A stretch of 64,000 nucleotides of DNA, from contig NC_081141.1 of assembly GCF_958295425.1 (NCBI RefSeq), forward strand, positions 19,619,680-19,683,679, given 5' to 3'. The translations under genes and the position numbers were made by a program. This DNA is from Solea solea. Taxonomy: Eukaryota; Chordata; Actinopteri; Pleuronectiformes; Soleidae. Below are positions 12,001 through 24,300 of this stretch, in pieces. The notes under the pieces were generated by a model. The model did no database searches, was not told the DNA's origin, and worked only from the letters and a program-made list of their open reading frames with translations. Numbering within the stretch: position 1 is the stretch's first letter; each line of letters starts with the position of its first letter.

Positions 12001-13287
12001 TGACAAAAAAGTCATACTTTCGTATGTCGTCCAAAATGTGACAAAAAAGTCATAGGTTAGTATGTCGTCCAAAATCACTCAAAAAAGTCATAGGTTAGTA
12101 TGTCGTCCAAAATGTGACAAAAAAGTCATAGGTTAGTATGTCGTCCAAAATGTGACAAAAAAGTCATAGGTTAGTATGTCGTCCAAAATGTGACAAAAAA
12201 GTCATAGGTTAGTATGTCGTCCAAAATCACTCAAATGGTCATAGGTTAAGATGTCGTCCAAAATGTGACAAAAAAGTCATACTTTTGTATGTCGTCCAAA
12301 ATGTGACAAAAAAGTCATTGGTTAGTATGTCGTCCAAAATCACTCAAAAAAGTCATAGGTTAGTATGTCGTCCAAAATGTGACAAAAAAGCCATAGGTTA
12401 GTATGTCGTCCAAAATGTGACAAAAAAGTCATACTTTCGTATGTCGTCCAAAATGTGACAAAAAAGTCATAGGTTAGTATGTCGTCCAAAATCACTCAAA
12501 AAGTCATAGGTTAAGATGTCGTCCAAAATGTGACAAAAAAGTCATAGGTTAGTATGTCGTCCAAAAAGTCATAGGTTAAGATGTCGTCCAAAATGTGACA
12601 AAAAAGTCATAGGTTAGTATGTCGTCCAAAATCACTCAAAAAAGTCATAGGTTAGTATGTCGTCCAAAATGTGACAAAAAAGTCATAGGTTAGTATGTCG
12701 TCCAAAATCACTCAAAAAAGTCATAGGTTAGTATGTCGTCCAAAATCACTCAAAAAGTCATAGGTTAGTATGTCGTCCAAAATCACTCAAAAAAGTCATA
12801 GGTTAGTATGTCGTCCAAAATCACTCAAAAAGTCATAGGTTAAGATGTCGTCCAAAATGTGACAAAAAAGTCATACTTTCGTATGTCGTCCAAAATGTGA
12901 CAAAAAAGTCATAGGTTAGTATGTCGTCCAAAATGTGACCAAAAAGTCATACTTTCGTATGTCATCCAAAATTTGAAAAAAAGTCAAACTTTAGTATTGT
13001 GTCCAAAATCTGAGAAAAAAAAGTCATACTTTCGTATGTCGTCCAAAATGTGACAAAAAAGTCATAGGTTAGTATGTCGTCCAAAATGTGACAAAAAAGT
13101 CATACTTTCGTATGTCGTCCAAAATGTGACAAAAAAGTCATATATTCGTATGTCGTCCAAAATGTGACAAAAAAGTCATACTTTCGTATGTCGTCCAAAA
13201 TGTGACAAAAAAGTCATAGGTTAGTATGTCGTCCAAAATCACTCAAAAAAGTCATAGGTTAGTATGTCGTCCAAAATGTGACAAAAA
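9010..13287. repeat. Tandem duplication with 2078-bp period
   Basis: Four rare markers keep an exact 2078-bp offset: GTATTTCGTC at 9411 and 11489, GTCATTGG at 10241 and 12319, the 27-bp deleted monomer at 10474 and 12552, and the GACCAAAAAG monomers at 9162/11240 and 10859/12937. The copies differ by few changes, one being TCAAATGGTC at 12231-12240 where the other copy has an A5 tract. The low divergence points to a recent duplication. Confidence 0.9.
10474..10500. repeat. Deleted 27-bp monomer (copy at 12552-12578)
   Basis: GTCGTCC runs straight into AAAAAGTCATAGG, so the hexamer and one A-tract are missing. A slip between the two A-tracts of one monomer explains it. The same scar occurs 2078 bp downstream as part of the block duplication. 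A third example at 53283-53309 has a different linker and looks independent. Confidence 0.85.
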
Positions 13288-13540
13288 AGTCATACTATAG
13301 TATGTCGTCCAGAAACACTCAAAAAAGTCATAGGTTAGTATGTCGTCCAAAATGTGACAAAAAAGTCATAGGTTAGTATGTCGTCCAAAATGTGACAAAA
13401 AAGTCATACTTTCGTATGTCATCCAAAATTTGACAAAAAAGTCATACTTTAGTATTGTGTCCAAAATCTGAGAAAAAAAAGTCATACTTTAGTATTGTGT
13501 CCAAAATCTGAGAAAAAAAAGTCATACTTTCGTTTGTCGT
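13288..13540. repeat. Array stretch with doubled TCTGAG-A8 monomers
   Basis: Contains the palindromic linker followed by CCAGAAACACTC, then two 40-bp TCTGAG-A8 monomers in succession (about 13450-13530), each preceded by the GTATTGTGTCC core. Elsewhere this 40-bp monomer usually appears singly after a TCATCC/TTTGAC monomer, so a one-monomer duplication is likely. Confidence 0.75.
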
Positions 13541-15110
13541 CCAAAATCACTCAGAAAAGTCATAGGTTAGTATGTCGTCCAAAATTTGACATAAAAGTCA
13601 TACTTTAGTATGTCGTCCAAAATCACTGAAAAAAGTCATACTTTAGTATGTCGTCCAAAATCACTCAAAAAAGTCATAGGTTAGTATGTCGTCCAAAATG
13701 TGACAAAAAAGTCATACTATAGTATGTCGTCCAAAATGTTACAAAAAAGTCATAGGTTAGTATGTCGTCCAAAATGTGACAAAAAAGTCATACTTTCGTA
13801 TGTCGTCCAAAATGTGACAAAAAAGTCATAGGTTAGTATGTCGTCCAAAATCACTCAAAAAGTCATAGGTTAAGATGTCGTTCAAAATGTGACAAAAAAG
13901 TCATACTTTCGTATGTCGTCCAAAATGTGACAAAAAAGTCATACTTTCGTATGTCGTCCAAAATGTGACAAAAAAGTCATACTTTCGTATGTCGTCCAAA
14001 ATGTGACAAAAAAGTCATACTTTAGTATGTCGTCCAAAATTTGACATAAAAGTTATACTTTAGTATGTCGTCCAAAATTTGACAAAAAAGTCATAGGTTA
14101 GTATGTCGTCCAAAATGTGACAAAAAAGTCATAGGTTAGTATGTCGTCCAAAATGTTACAAAAAAGTCATAGGTTAGTATGTCGTCCAGAATGTGACAAA
14201 AAAGTCATAGGTTAGTATGTCGTCCAAAATGTGACAAAAAAGTCATACTTTCGTATGTCGTCCAAAATGTGACAAAAAAGTCATAGGTTAGTACGTCGTC
14301 CAAAATCACTCAAAAAGTCATAGGTTAAGATGTCGTCCAAAATGTGACAAAAAAGTCATACTTTCGTATGTCGTCCAAAATGTGACAAAAAAGTCATAGG
14401 TTAGTATGTTGTCCAAAATCACTCAAAAAAGTCATAGGTTAGTATATCGTCCAAAATGTGACAAAAAAGTCATAGGTTAGTATGTCGTCCAAAATCACTC
14501 AAAAAGTCATAGGTTAAGATGTCGTCCAAAATGTGACAAAAAAGTCATACTTTCGTATGTCGTCCAAAATGAGACAAAAAAGTCATAGGTTAGTATGTCG
14601 TCCAAAATCACTCAAAAAAGTCATAGGTTAGTATGTCGTCCAAAATGTGACAAAAACGTCATACTTTCGTATGTCGTCCAAAATGTGACAAAAAAGTCAT
14701 AGGTTAGTATGTCGTCCAAAATTTGACATGAAAGTCATAGGTTAGTTTGTCGTCCAAAATCACTCAAAAAAGTCATAGGTTAGTATGTCGTCCAAAATGT
14801 GACAAAAAGGTCATACTTTCGTATGTCGTCCAAAATGTGACAAAAAAGTCATAGGTTAGTATGTCGTCCAAAATCACTCAAAAAAGTCATAGGTTAGTAT
14901 GTCGTCCAAAATCACTCAAAAAAGTCATATTCTTAGTATGTCATCCAAAATCACTCAAAAAAGTGATTTTGGACGACAAAAAAGTCATAGGTTAGTATGT
15001 CGTCCAAAATGTGACAAAAAAGTCATAGGTTAGTATGTCGTCCAAAATGTGACAAAAAAGTCATACTTTCGTATGTCGTCCAAAATGTGACAAAAAAAAG
15101 TCATACTTTG
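13541..15110. repeat. Module shared with 42168-43563 (about 28.46 kb away)
   Basis: The order of rare variants matches the block at 42168-43563: CACTCAG, then TTTGACATAAAAG, then CACTGAAAA, then GTCGTTC, GAGAC, TTTGACATGAAAG, AAAAGGTCATAC and finally TTTGGTATG. AAAAGGTC at about 14809 pairs with 43283 (offset 28474) and TTGGTATG at 15108 pairs with 43561 (offset 28453). The 21-bp change in offset is accounted for by the inverted piece at 14940-14977 plus a one-base linker change. This is a long-distance copy within the array. Confidence 0.82.
14926..14980. repeat. Local inversion: foldback of two monomer cores
   Basis: Arm 14940-14955 (GTCATCCAAAATCACT) is followed by CAAAAA and then arm 14962-14977 (AGTGATTTTGGACGAC), which is the reverse complement with one mismatch in 16. 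It is the only place where I saw GGACGAC on the plus strand in the array. The matching locus near 43385-43450 lacks it, and the difference in length is 22 bp. The neighbouring linker CATATTCTTAGTATG is also unusual. This looks like a template-switch or foldback event inside one monomer. Confidence 0.9.
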
Positions 15111-15619
15111 GTATGTCGTCCAAAATGTGACAAAAAAGTCATACTTTCGTATGTCGTCCAAAATCTGAGAAAAAAAAGTCATACTTTCGTATGTCGTCCA
15201 AAATGTGACAAAAAAGTCATACTTTCGTATGTCGTCCAAAATGTGACAAAAAAGTCATAGGTTAGTATGTCGTCCAAAATCACTCAAAAAGTCATAGGTT
15301 AAGATGTCGTCCAAAATGTGACAAAAAAGTCATACTTTCGTATGTCGTCCAAAATGTGACAAAAAGTCATAGGTTAGTATGTCGTCCAAAATCACTCAAA
15401 AAAGTCATAGGTTAGTATGTCGTCCAAAATCACTCAAAAAAGTCATAGGTTAGTATGTCGTCCAAAATGTGACAAAAAAGTCAGACTATAGTATGTCGTC
15501 CAGAATCACTCAAAAAAGTCATAGGTTAGTATGTCGTCCAAAATGTGACAAAAAAGTCATAGGTTAGTATGTCGTCCAAAATGTGACAAAAAAGTCATAC
15601 TTTCGTATGTCATCCAAAA
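15111..15619. repeat. Array stretch with 38/40-bp dimers and palindrome-type linker
   Basis: Includes a 40-bp TCTGAG monomer, an A5/AAGATG pair, and a CAGACTATAGTATG junction near 15484 in which one base breaks the palindrome. The same CAGACTATA variant recurs at about 17194, 36675 and 43974, marking copied modules. Confidence 0.75.
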
Positions 15620-18300
15620 TTTGACAAAAAAGTCATAGGTTAGTATGTCGTCCAAAATGTGACAAAAAAGTCATAGTTTCGTATGTCATCCAAAATTTGA
15701 CAAAAAAGTCATACTTTAGTATTGCGTCCAAAATCTGAGAAAAAAAAGTCATACTTTCGTATGTCGTCCAAAATGTGACAAAAAAGTCATAGGTTAGTAT
15801 GTTGTCCAAAATCACTCAAAAAGTCATAGATTAAGATGTCGTCCAAAATGTGACCAAAAAGTCATACTTTCGTATGTCGTCCAAAATGTGACAAAAAAGT
15901 CATAGGTTAGTATGTCGTCCAAAATTTGACATAAAAGTCATACTTTAGTATGTCGTCCAAAATCACTCAAAAAAGTCATACTTTAGTATGTCGTCCAAAA
16001 TAACTCAAAAAAGTCATAGGTTAGTATGTCGTCCAAAATGTGACAAAAAAGTCATAGGTTAGTATGTCGTCCAAAATGTGACAAAAAAGTCATAGGTTAG
16101 CATGTCGTCCAAAATCACTCAAAAAGTCATAGGTTAAGATGTCGTCCAAAATGTGACAAAAAAGTCATACTTTCGTATGTCGTCCAAAATGTGAAAAAAA
16201 AGTCATAGGTTAGTATGTCGTCCAAAATCACTCAAAAAGTCATAGGTTAAGATGTCGTCCAAAATGTGACAAAAAAGTCATACTTTCGTATGTCGTCCAA
16301 AATGTGACAAAAAAGTCATAGGTTAGTATGTCGTCCAAAATCACTCAAAAAAGTCATAGGTTAGTATGTCGTCCAAAATGTGACAAAAAAGCCATAGGTT
16401 AGTATGTCGTCCAAAATGTGACAAAAGTCATACTTTCGTATGTCATCCAAAATTTGACAAAAAAGTCATACTTTAGTATTGCGTCCAAAATCTGAGAAAA
16501 AAAAGTCATACTTTCGTATGTCGTCCAAAATGTGACAAAAAAGTCATAGGTTAGTATGTCGTCCAAAATGTGACAAAAAAGTCATACTTTCGTATGTTAT
16601 CCAAAATTTGACAAAAAAGTCATACGTTAGTATTGCGTCCAAAATCTGAGAAAAAAAAGTCATACTTTCGTATGTCGTCCAAAATGTGACAAAAAAGTCA
16701 TACTTTCGTATGTCATCCAAAATCTGAGAAAAAAAAGTCATACTTTCGTATGTCGTCCAAAATGTGACAAAAAAGTCATACTTTCGTATGTCGTCCAAAA
16801 TGTGACAAAAAAGTCATACTTTCGTATGTCGTCCAAAATGTGACAAAAAAGTCATACTTTCGTATGTCGTCCAAAATGTGACAAAAAAAATTATACTTTC
16901 GTATGTCGTCCAAAATGTGACAAAAAAGTCATACTTTCGTATGTCGTCCAAAATGTGACAAAAAAGTCATAGGTTAGTATGTCGTCCAAAATCACTCAAA
17001 AAGTCATAGGTTAAGATGTCGTCCAAAATGTGACAAAAAAGTCATACTTTCGTATGTCGTCCAAAATGTGAAAAAAGTCATAGGTTAGTATGTCGTCCAA
17101 AATCACTCAAAAAAGTCATAGGATAGTATGTCGTCCAAAATCACTCAAAAAAGTCATAGGTTAGTATGTCGTCCAAAATGTGACAAAAAAGTCAGACTAT
17201 AGTATGTCGTCCAGAATCACTCAAAAAAGTCATAGGTTAGTATGTCGTCCAAAATGTGACAAAAAAGTCATAGGTTAGTATGTCGTCCAAAATGTGACAA
17301 AAAAGTCATACTTTCGTATGTCATCCAAAATTTGACAAAAAAGTCATAGGTTAGTATGTCGTCCAAAATGTGACAAAAAAGTCATAGTTTCGTATGTCAT
17401 CCAAAATTTGACAAAAAAGTCATACTTTAGTATTGCGTCCAAAATCTGAGAAAAAAAAGTCATACTTTCGTATGTCGTCCAAAATGTGACAAAAAAGTCA
17501 TAGGTTAGTATGTTGTCCAAAATCACTCAAAAAGTCATAGATTAAGATGTCGTCCAAAATGTGACCAAAAAGTCATACTTTCGTATGTCGTCCAAAATGT
17601 GACAAAAAAGTCATAGGTTAGTATGTCATCCAAAATTTGACAAAAAAGTCATACTTTAGTATTGCGTCCAAAATCTGAGAAAAAAAAGTCATACTTTAGT
17701 ATGTCGTCCAAAATCACTCAAAAAAGTCATACTTTAGTATGTCGTCCAAAATAACTCAAAAAAGTCATAGGTTAGTATGTCGTCCAAAATGTGACAAAAA
17801 AGTCATAGGTTAGTATGTCGTCCAAAATGTGACAAAAAAGTCATAGGTTAGCATGTCGTCCAAAATCACTCAAAAAGTCATAGGTTAAGATGTCGTCCAA
17901 AATGTGAAAAAAAGTCATAGGTTAGTATGTCGTCCAAAATCACTCAAAAAGTCATAGGTTAAGATGTCGTCCAAAATGTGACAAAAAAGTCATACTTTCG
18001 TATGTCGTCCAAAATGTGACAAAAAAGTCATAGGTTAGTATGTCGTCCAAAATCACTCAAAAAAGTCATAGGTTAGTATGTCGTCCAAAATGTGACAAAA
18101 AAGCCATAGGTTAGTATGTCGTCCAAAATGTGACAAAAGTCATACTTTCGTATGTCATCCAAAATTTGACAAAAAAGTCATACTTTAGTATTGCGTCCAA
18201 AATCTGAGAAAAAAAAGTCATACTTTAGTATGTCGTCCAAAATCACTCAAAAAAGTCATACTTTAGTATGTCGTCCAAAATGTGACAAAAAAGTCATACT
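15620..18300. repeat. Higher-order repeat with 1711-bp offset
   Basis: The linked set GTTGTCC, TCACTC-A5, CATAGATTAAG and GACCAAAAAG occurs at about 15800-15860 and again at 17511-17570; the GATTAAG marker sits at 15829 and 17540, 1711 bp apart. The same module recurs near 37010, 50715, 52055 and 52205. The second copy has an extra TTTGAC/TCTGAG dimer after the marker where the first has TTTGACATAAAAG. Confidence 0.82.
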
Positions 18301-21300
18301 TTTGTATGTCGTCCAAAATGTGACAAAAAAGTCATACTTTTGTATGTCGTCCAAAATGTGACAAAAAAGTCATAGGTTAGTATGTCGTCCAAAATGTGAC
18401 AAAAAAGTCATACTTTCGTATGTTATCCAAAATTTGACAAAAAAGTCATACGTTAGTATTGCGTCCAAAATCTGAGAAAAAAAAGTCATATTTTCGTATG
18501 TCGTCCAAAATGTGACAAAAAAGTCATACTTTCGTATGTCGTCCAAAATCTGAGAAAAAAAAGTCATACTTTCGTATGTCGTCCAAAATGTGACAAAAAA
18601 GTCATACTTTCGTATGTCGTCCAAAATGTGACAAAAAAGTCATACTTTCGTATGTCGTCCAAAATGTGACAAAAAAGTCATACTTTCGTATGTCGTCCAA
18701 AATGTGACAAAAAAAATTATACTTTCGTATGTCGTCCAAAATGTGACAAAAAAGTCATACTATCGTATGTCGTCCAAAATGTGACAAAAAAGTCATAGGT
18801 TAGTATGTCGTCCAAAATCACTCAAAAAAGTCATAGGTTAGTATGTCGTCCAAAATGTGACAAAAGTCATACTTTCGTATGTCATCCAAAATTTGACAAA
18901 AAAGTCATACTTTAGTATTGCGTCCAAAATCTGAGAAAAAAAAGTCATACTTTCGTATGTCGTCCAAAATGTGACAAAAAAGTCATAGGTTAGTATGTCG
19001 TCCAAAATGTGACAAAAAAGTCATAGGTTAGTATGTCGTCCAAAATGTGACAAAAAAGTCATACTTTTGTATGTCGTCCAAAATGTGACAAAAAAGTCAT
19101 ACTTTCGTATGTCGTCCAAAATGTGACAAAAAAGTCATAGGTTAGTATGTCGTCCAAAATGTGACAAAAAAGTCATACTTTCGTATGTTATCCAAAATTT
19201 GACAAAAAAGTCATACGTTAGTATTGCGTCCAAAATCTGAGAAAAAAAAGTCATACTTTCGTATGTCGTCCAAAATGTGACAAAAAAGTCATACTTTCGT
19301 ATGTCGTCCAAAATGTGACAAAAAAGTCATACTTTCGTATGTCGTCCAAAATGTGACAAAAAAGTCATAGGTTAGTATGTCGTCCAAAATCACTCAAAAA
19401 GTCATAGGTTAAGATGTCGTCCAAAATGTGACAAAAAAGTCATACTTTCGTATGTCGTCCAAAATGTGACAAAAAAGTCATAGGTTAGTATGTCGTCCAA
19501 AATCACTCAAAAAAGTCATAGGTTAGTATGTCGTCCAAAATGTGACAAAAAAGCCATAGGTTAGTATGTCGTCCAAAATGTGACAAAAGTCATACTTTCG
19601 TATGTCATCCAAAATTTGACAAAAAAGTCATACTTTAGTATTGCGTCCAAAATCTGAGAAAAAAAAGTCATACTTTCGTATGTCGTCCAAAATGTGACAA
19701 AAAAGTCATAGGTTAGTATGTCGTCCAAAATGTGACAAAAAAGTCATACTTTTGTATGTCGTCCAAAATGTGACAAAAAAGTCATACTTTTGTATGTCGT
19801 CCAAAATGTGACAAAAAAGTCATAGGTTAGTATGTCGTCCAAAATGTGACAAAAAAGTCATACTTTCGTATGTTATCCAAAATTTGACAAAAAAGTCATA
19901 CGTTAGTATTGCGTCCAAAATCTGAGAAAAAAAAGTCATATTTTCGTATGTCGTCCAAAATGTGACAAAAAAGTCATACTTTCGTATGTCGTCCAAAATC
20001 TGAGAAAAAAAAGTCATACTTTCGTATGTCGTCCAAAATGTGACAAAAAAGTCATACTTTCGTATGTCTTCCAAAATCTGAGAAAAAAAAGTCATACTTT
20101 CGTATGTCGTCCAAAATGTGACAAAAAAGTCATACTTTCGTATGTCGTCCAAAATGTGACAAAAAAGTCATACTTTCGTATGTCGTCCAAAATGTGACAA
20201 AAAAGTCATACTTTCGTATGTCGTCCAAAATGTGACAAAAAAAATTATACTTTCGTATGTCGTCCAAAATGTGACAAAAAAGTCATACTTTCGTATGTCG
20301 TCCAAATTGTGACAAAAAAGTCATAGGTTAGTATGTCGTCCAAAATCACTCAAAAAGTCATAGGTTAAGATGTCGTCCAAAATGTGACAAAAAAGTCATA
20401 CTTTCGTATGTCGTCCAAAATGTGACAAAAAAGTCATAGGTTAGTATGTCGTCCAAAATCACTCAAAAAAGTCATAGGTTAGTATGTCGTCCAAAATGTG
20501 ACAAAAAAGCCATAGGTTAGTATGTCGTCCAAAATGTGACAAAAGTCATACTTTCGTATGTCATCCAAAATTTGACAAAAAAGTCATACTTTAGTATTGC
20601 GTCCAAAATCTGAGAAAAAAAAGTCATACTTTCGTATGTCGTCCAAAATGTGACAAAAAAGTCATAGGTTAGTATGTCGTCCAAAATGTGACAAAAAAGT
20701 CATACTTTTGTATGTCGTCCAAAATGTGACAAAAAAGTCATACTTTTGTATGTCGTCCAAAATGTGACAAAAAAGTCATAGGTTAGTATGTCGTCCAAAA
20801 TGTGACAAAAAAGTCATACTTTCGTATGTTATCCAAAATTTGACAAAAAAGTCATACGTTAGTATTGCGTCCAAAATCTGAGAAAAAAAAGTCATATTTT
20901 CGTATGTCGTCCAAAATGTGACAAAAAAGTCATACTTTCGTATGTCGTCCAAAATGTGACAAAAAAGTCATACTTTCGTATGTCGTCCAAAATGTGACAA
21001 AAAAGTCATACTTTCGTATGTCGTCCAAAATGTGACAAAAAAAATTATACTTTCGTATGTCGTCCAAAATGTGACAAAAAAGTCATACTTTCGTATGTCG
21101 TCCAAAATGTGACAAAAAAGTCATAGGTTAGTATGTCGTCCAAAATCACTCAAAAAAGTCATAGGTTAGTATGTCGTCCAAAATGTGACAAAAGTCATAC
21201 TTTCGTATGTCATCCAAAATTTGACAAAAAAGTCATACTTTAGTATTGCGTCCAAAATCTGAGAAAAAAAAGTCATACTTTCGTATGTCGTCCAAAATGT

Positions 21301-24300
21301 GACAAAAAAGTCATAGGTTAGTATGTCGTCCAAAATGTGACAAAAAAGTCATAGGTTAGTATGTCGTCCAAAATGTGACAAAAAAGTCATACTTTTGTAT
21401 GTCGTCCAAAATGTGACAAAAAAGTCATACTTTTGTATGTCGTCCAAAATGTGACAAAAAAGTCATACTTTCGTATGTCGTCCAAAATGTGACAAAAAAG
21501 TCATAGGTTAGTATGTCGTCCAAAATGTGACAAAAAAGTCATACTTTCGTATGTTATCCAAAATTTGACAAAAAAGTCATACGTTAGTATTGCGTCCAAA
21601 ATCTGAGAAAAAAAAGTCATACTTTCGTATGTCGTCCAAAATGTGACAAAAAAGTCATACTTTCGTATGTCATCCAAAATCTGAGAAAAAAAAGTCATAC
21701 TTTCGTATGTCGTCCAAAATGTGACAAAAAAGTCATACTTTCGTATGTCGTCCAAAATGTGACAAAAAAGTCATACTTTCGTATGTCGTCCAAAATGTGA
21801 CAAAAAAGTCATACTTTCGTATGTCGTCCAAAATGTGACAAAAAAAATTATACTTTCGTATGTCGTCCAAAATGTGACAAAAAAGTCATACTTTCGTATG
21901 TCGTCCAAAATGTGACAAAAAAGTCATAGGTTAGTATGTCGTCCAAAATCACTCAAAAAGTCATAGGTTAAGATGTCGTCCAAAATGTGACAAAAAAGTC
22001 ATACTTTCGTATGTCGTCCAAAATGTGACAAAAAAGTCATAGGTTAGTATGTCGTCCAAAATCACTCAAAAAAGTCATAGGTTAGTATGTCGTCCAAAAT
22101 GTGACAAAAAAGCCATAGGTTAGTATGTCGTCCAAAATGTGACAAAAGTCATACTTTCGTATGTCATCCAAAATTTGACAAAAAAGTCATACTTTAGTAT
22201 TGCGTCCAAAATCTGAGAAAAAAAAGTCATACTTTCGTATGTCGTCCAAAATGTGACAAAAAAGTCATAGGTTAGTATGTCGTCCAAAATGTGACAAAAA
22301 AGTCATACTTTTGTATGTCGTCCAAAATGTGACAAAAAAGTCATACTTTCGTATGTCGTCCAAAATGTGACAAAAAAGTCATAGGTTAGTATGTCGTCCA
22401 AAATGTGACAAAAAAGTCATACTTTCGTATGTTATCCAAAATTTGACAAAAAAGTCATACGTTAGTATTGCGTCCAAAATCTGAGAAAAAAAAGTCATAC
22501 TTTCGTATGTCGTCCAAAATGTGACAAAAAAGTCATACTTTCGTATGTCGTCCAAAATCTGAGAAAAAGAAGTCATACTTTCGTATGTCGTCCAAAATGT
22601 GACAAAAAAGTCATACTTTCGTATGTCGTCCAAAATGTGACAAAAAAGTCATACTTTCGTATGTCGTCCAAAATGTGACAAAAAAGTCATACTTTCGTAT
22701 GTCGTCCAAAATGTGACAAAAAAAATTATACTTTCGTATGTCGTCCAAAATGTGACAAAAAAGTCATACTTTCGTATGTCGTCCAAAATGTGACAAAAAA
22801 GTCATAGGTTAGTATGTCGTCCAAAATCACTCAAAAAAGTCATAGGTTAGTATGTCGTCCAAAATGTGACAAAAAAGCCATAGGTTAGTATGTCGTCCAA
22901 AATGTGACAAAAGTCATACTTTCGTATGTCATCCAAAATTTGACAAAAAAGTCATACTTTAGTATTGCGTCCAAAATCTGAGAAAAAAAAGTCATACTTT
23001 CGTATGTCGTCCAAAATGTGACAAAAAAGTCATAGGTTAGTATGTCGTCCAAAATGTGACAAAAAAGTCATACTTTCGTATGTTATCCAAAATTTGACAA
23101 AAAAGTCATACGTTAGTATTGCGTCCAAAATCTGAGAAAAAAAAGTCATACTTTCGTATGTCGTCCAAAATGTGACAATAAAGTCATACTTCCGTATGTC
23201 GTCCAAAATCTGAGAAAAAAAAGTCATACTTTCGTATGTCGTCCAAAATGTGACAAAAAAAATTATACTTTCGTATGTCGTCCAAAATGTGACAAAAAAG
23301 TCATACTTTCGTATGTCGTCCAAAATGTGACAAAAAAGTCATAGGTTAGTATGTCGTCCAAAATCACTCAAAAAAGTCATAGGTTAGTATGTCGTCCAAA
23401 ATGTGACAAAAAAGCCATAGGTTAGTATGTCGTCCAAAATGTGACAAAAGTCATACTTTCGTATGTCATCCAAAATTTGACAAAAAAGTCATACTTTAGT
23501 ATTGCGTCCATAATCTGAGAAAAAAAAGTCATACTTTCGTATGTCGTCCAAAATGTGACAAAAAAGTCATAGGTTAGTATGTCGTCCAAAATGTGACAAA
23601 AAAGTCATACTTTCGTATGTTATCCAAAATTTGACAAAAAAGTCATACGTTAGTATTGCGTCCAAAATCTGAGAAAAAAAAGTCATACTTTCGTATGTCG
23701 TCCAAAATGTGACAATAAAGTCATACTTCCGTATGTCGTCCAAAATCTGAGAAAAAAAAGTCATACTTTCGTATGTCGTCCAAAATGTGACAAAAAAGTC
23801 ATAGGTTAGTATGTCGTCCAAAATGTGACAAAAAAGTCATACTTTTGTATGTCGTCCAAAATGTGACAAAAAAGTCATACTTTCGTATGTCGTCCAAAAT
23901 GTGACAAAAAAGTCATAGGTTAGTATGTCGTCCAAAATGTGACAAAAAAGTCATACTTTCGTATGCTTATCCAAAATTTGACAAAAAAGTCATACGTTAG
24001 TATTGCGTCCAAAATCTGAGAAAAAAAAGTCATACTTTCGTATGTCGTCCAAAATGTGACAAAAAAGTCATTCTTTCGTATGTCGTCCAAAATCTGAGAA
24101 AAAAAAGTCATACTTTCGTATGTCGTCCAAAATGTGACAAAAAAGTCATACTTTCGTATGTCGTCCAAAATGTGACAAAAAAGTCATACTTTCGTATGTC
24201 GTCCAAAATGTGACAAAAAAAATTATACTTTCGTATGTCGTCCAAAATGTGACAAAAAAGTCATACTTTCGTATGTCGTCCAAAATGTGACAAAAAAGTC

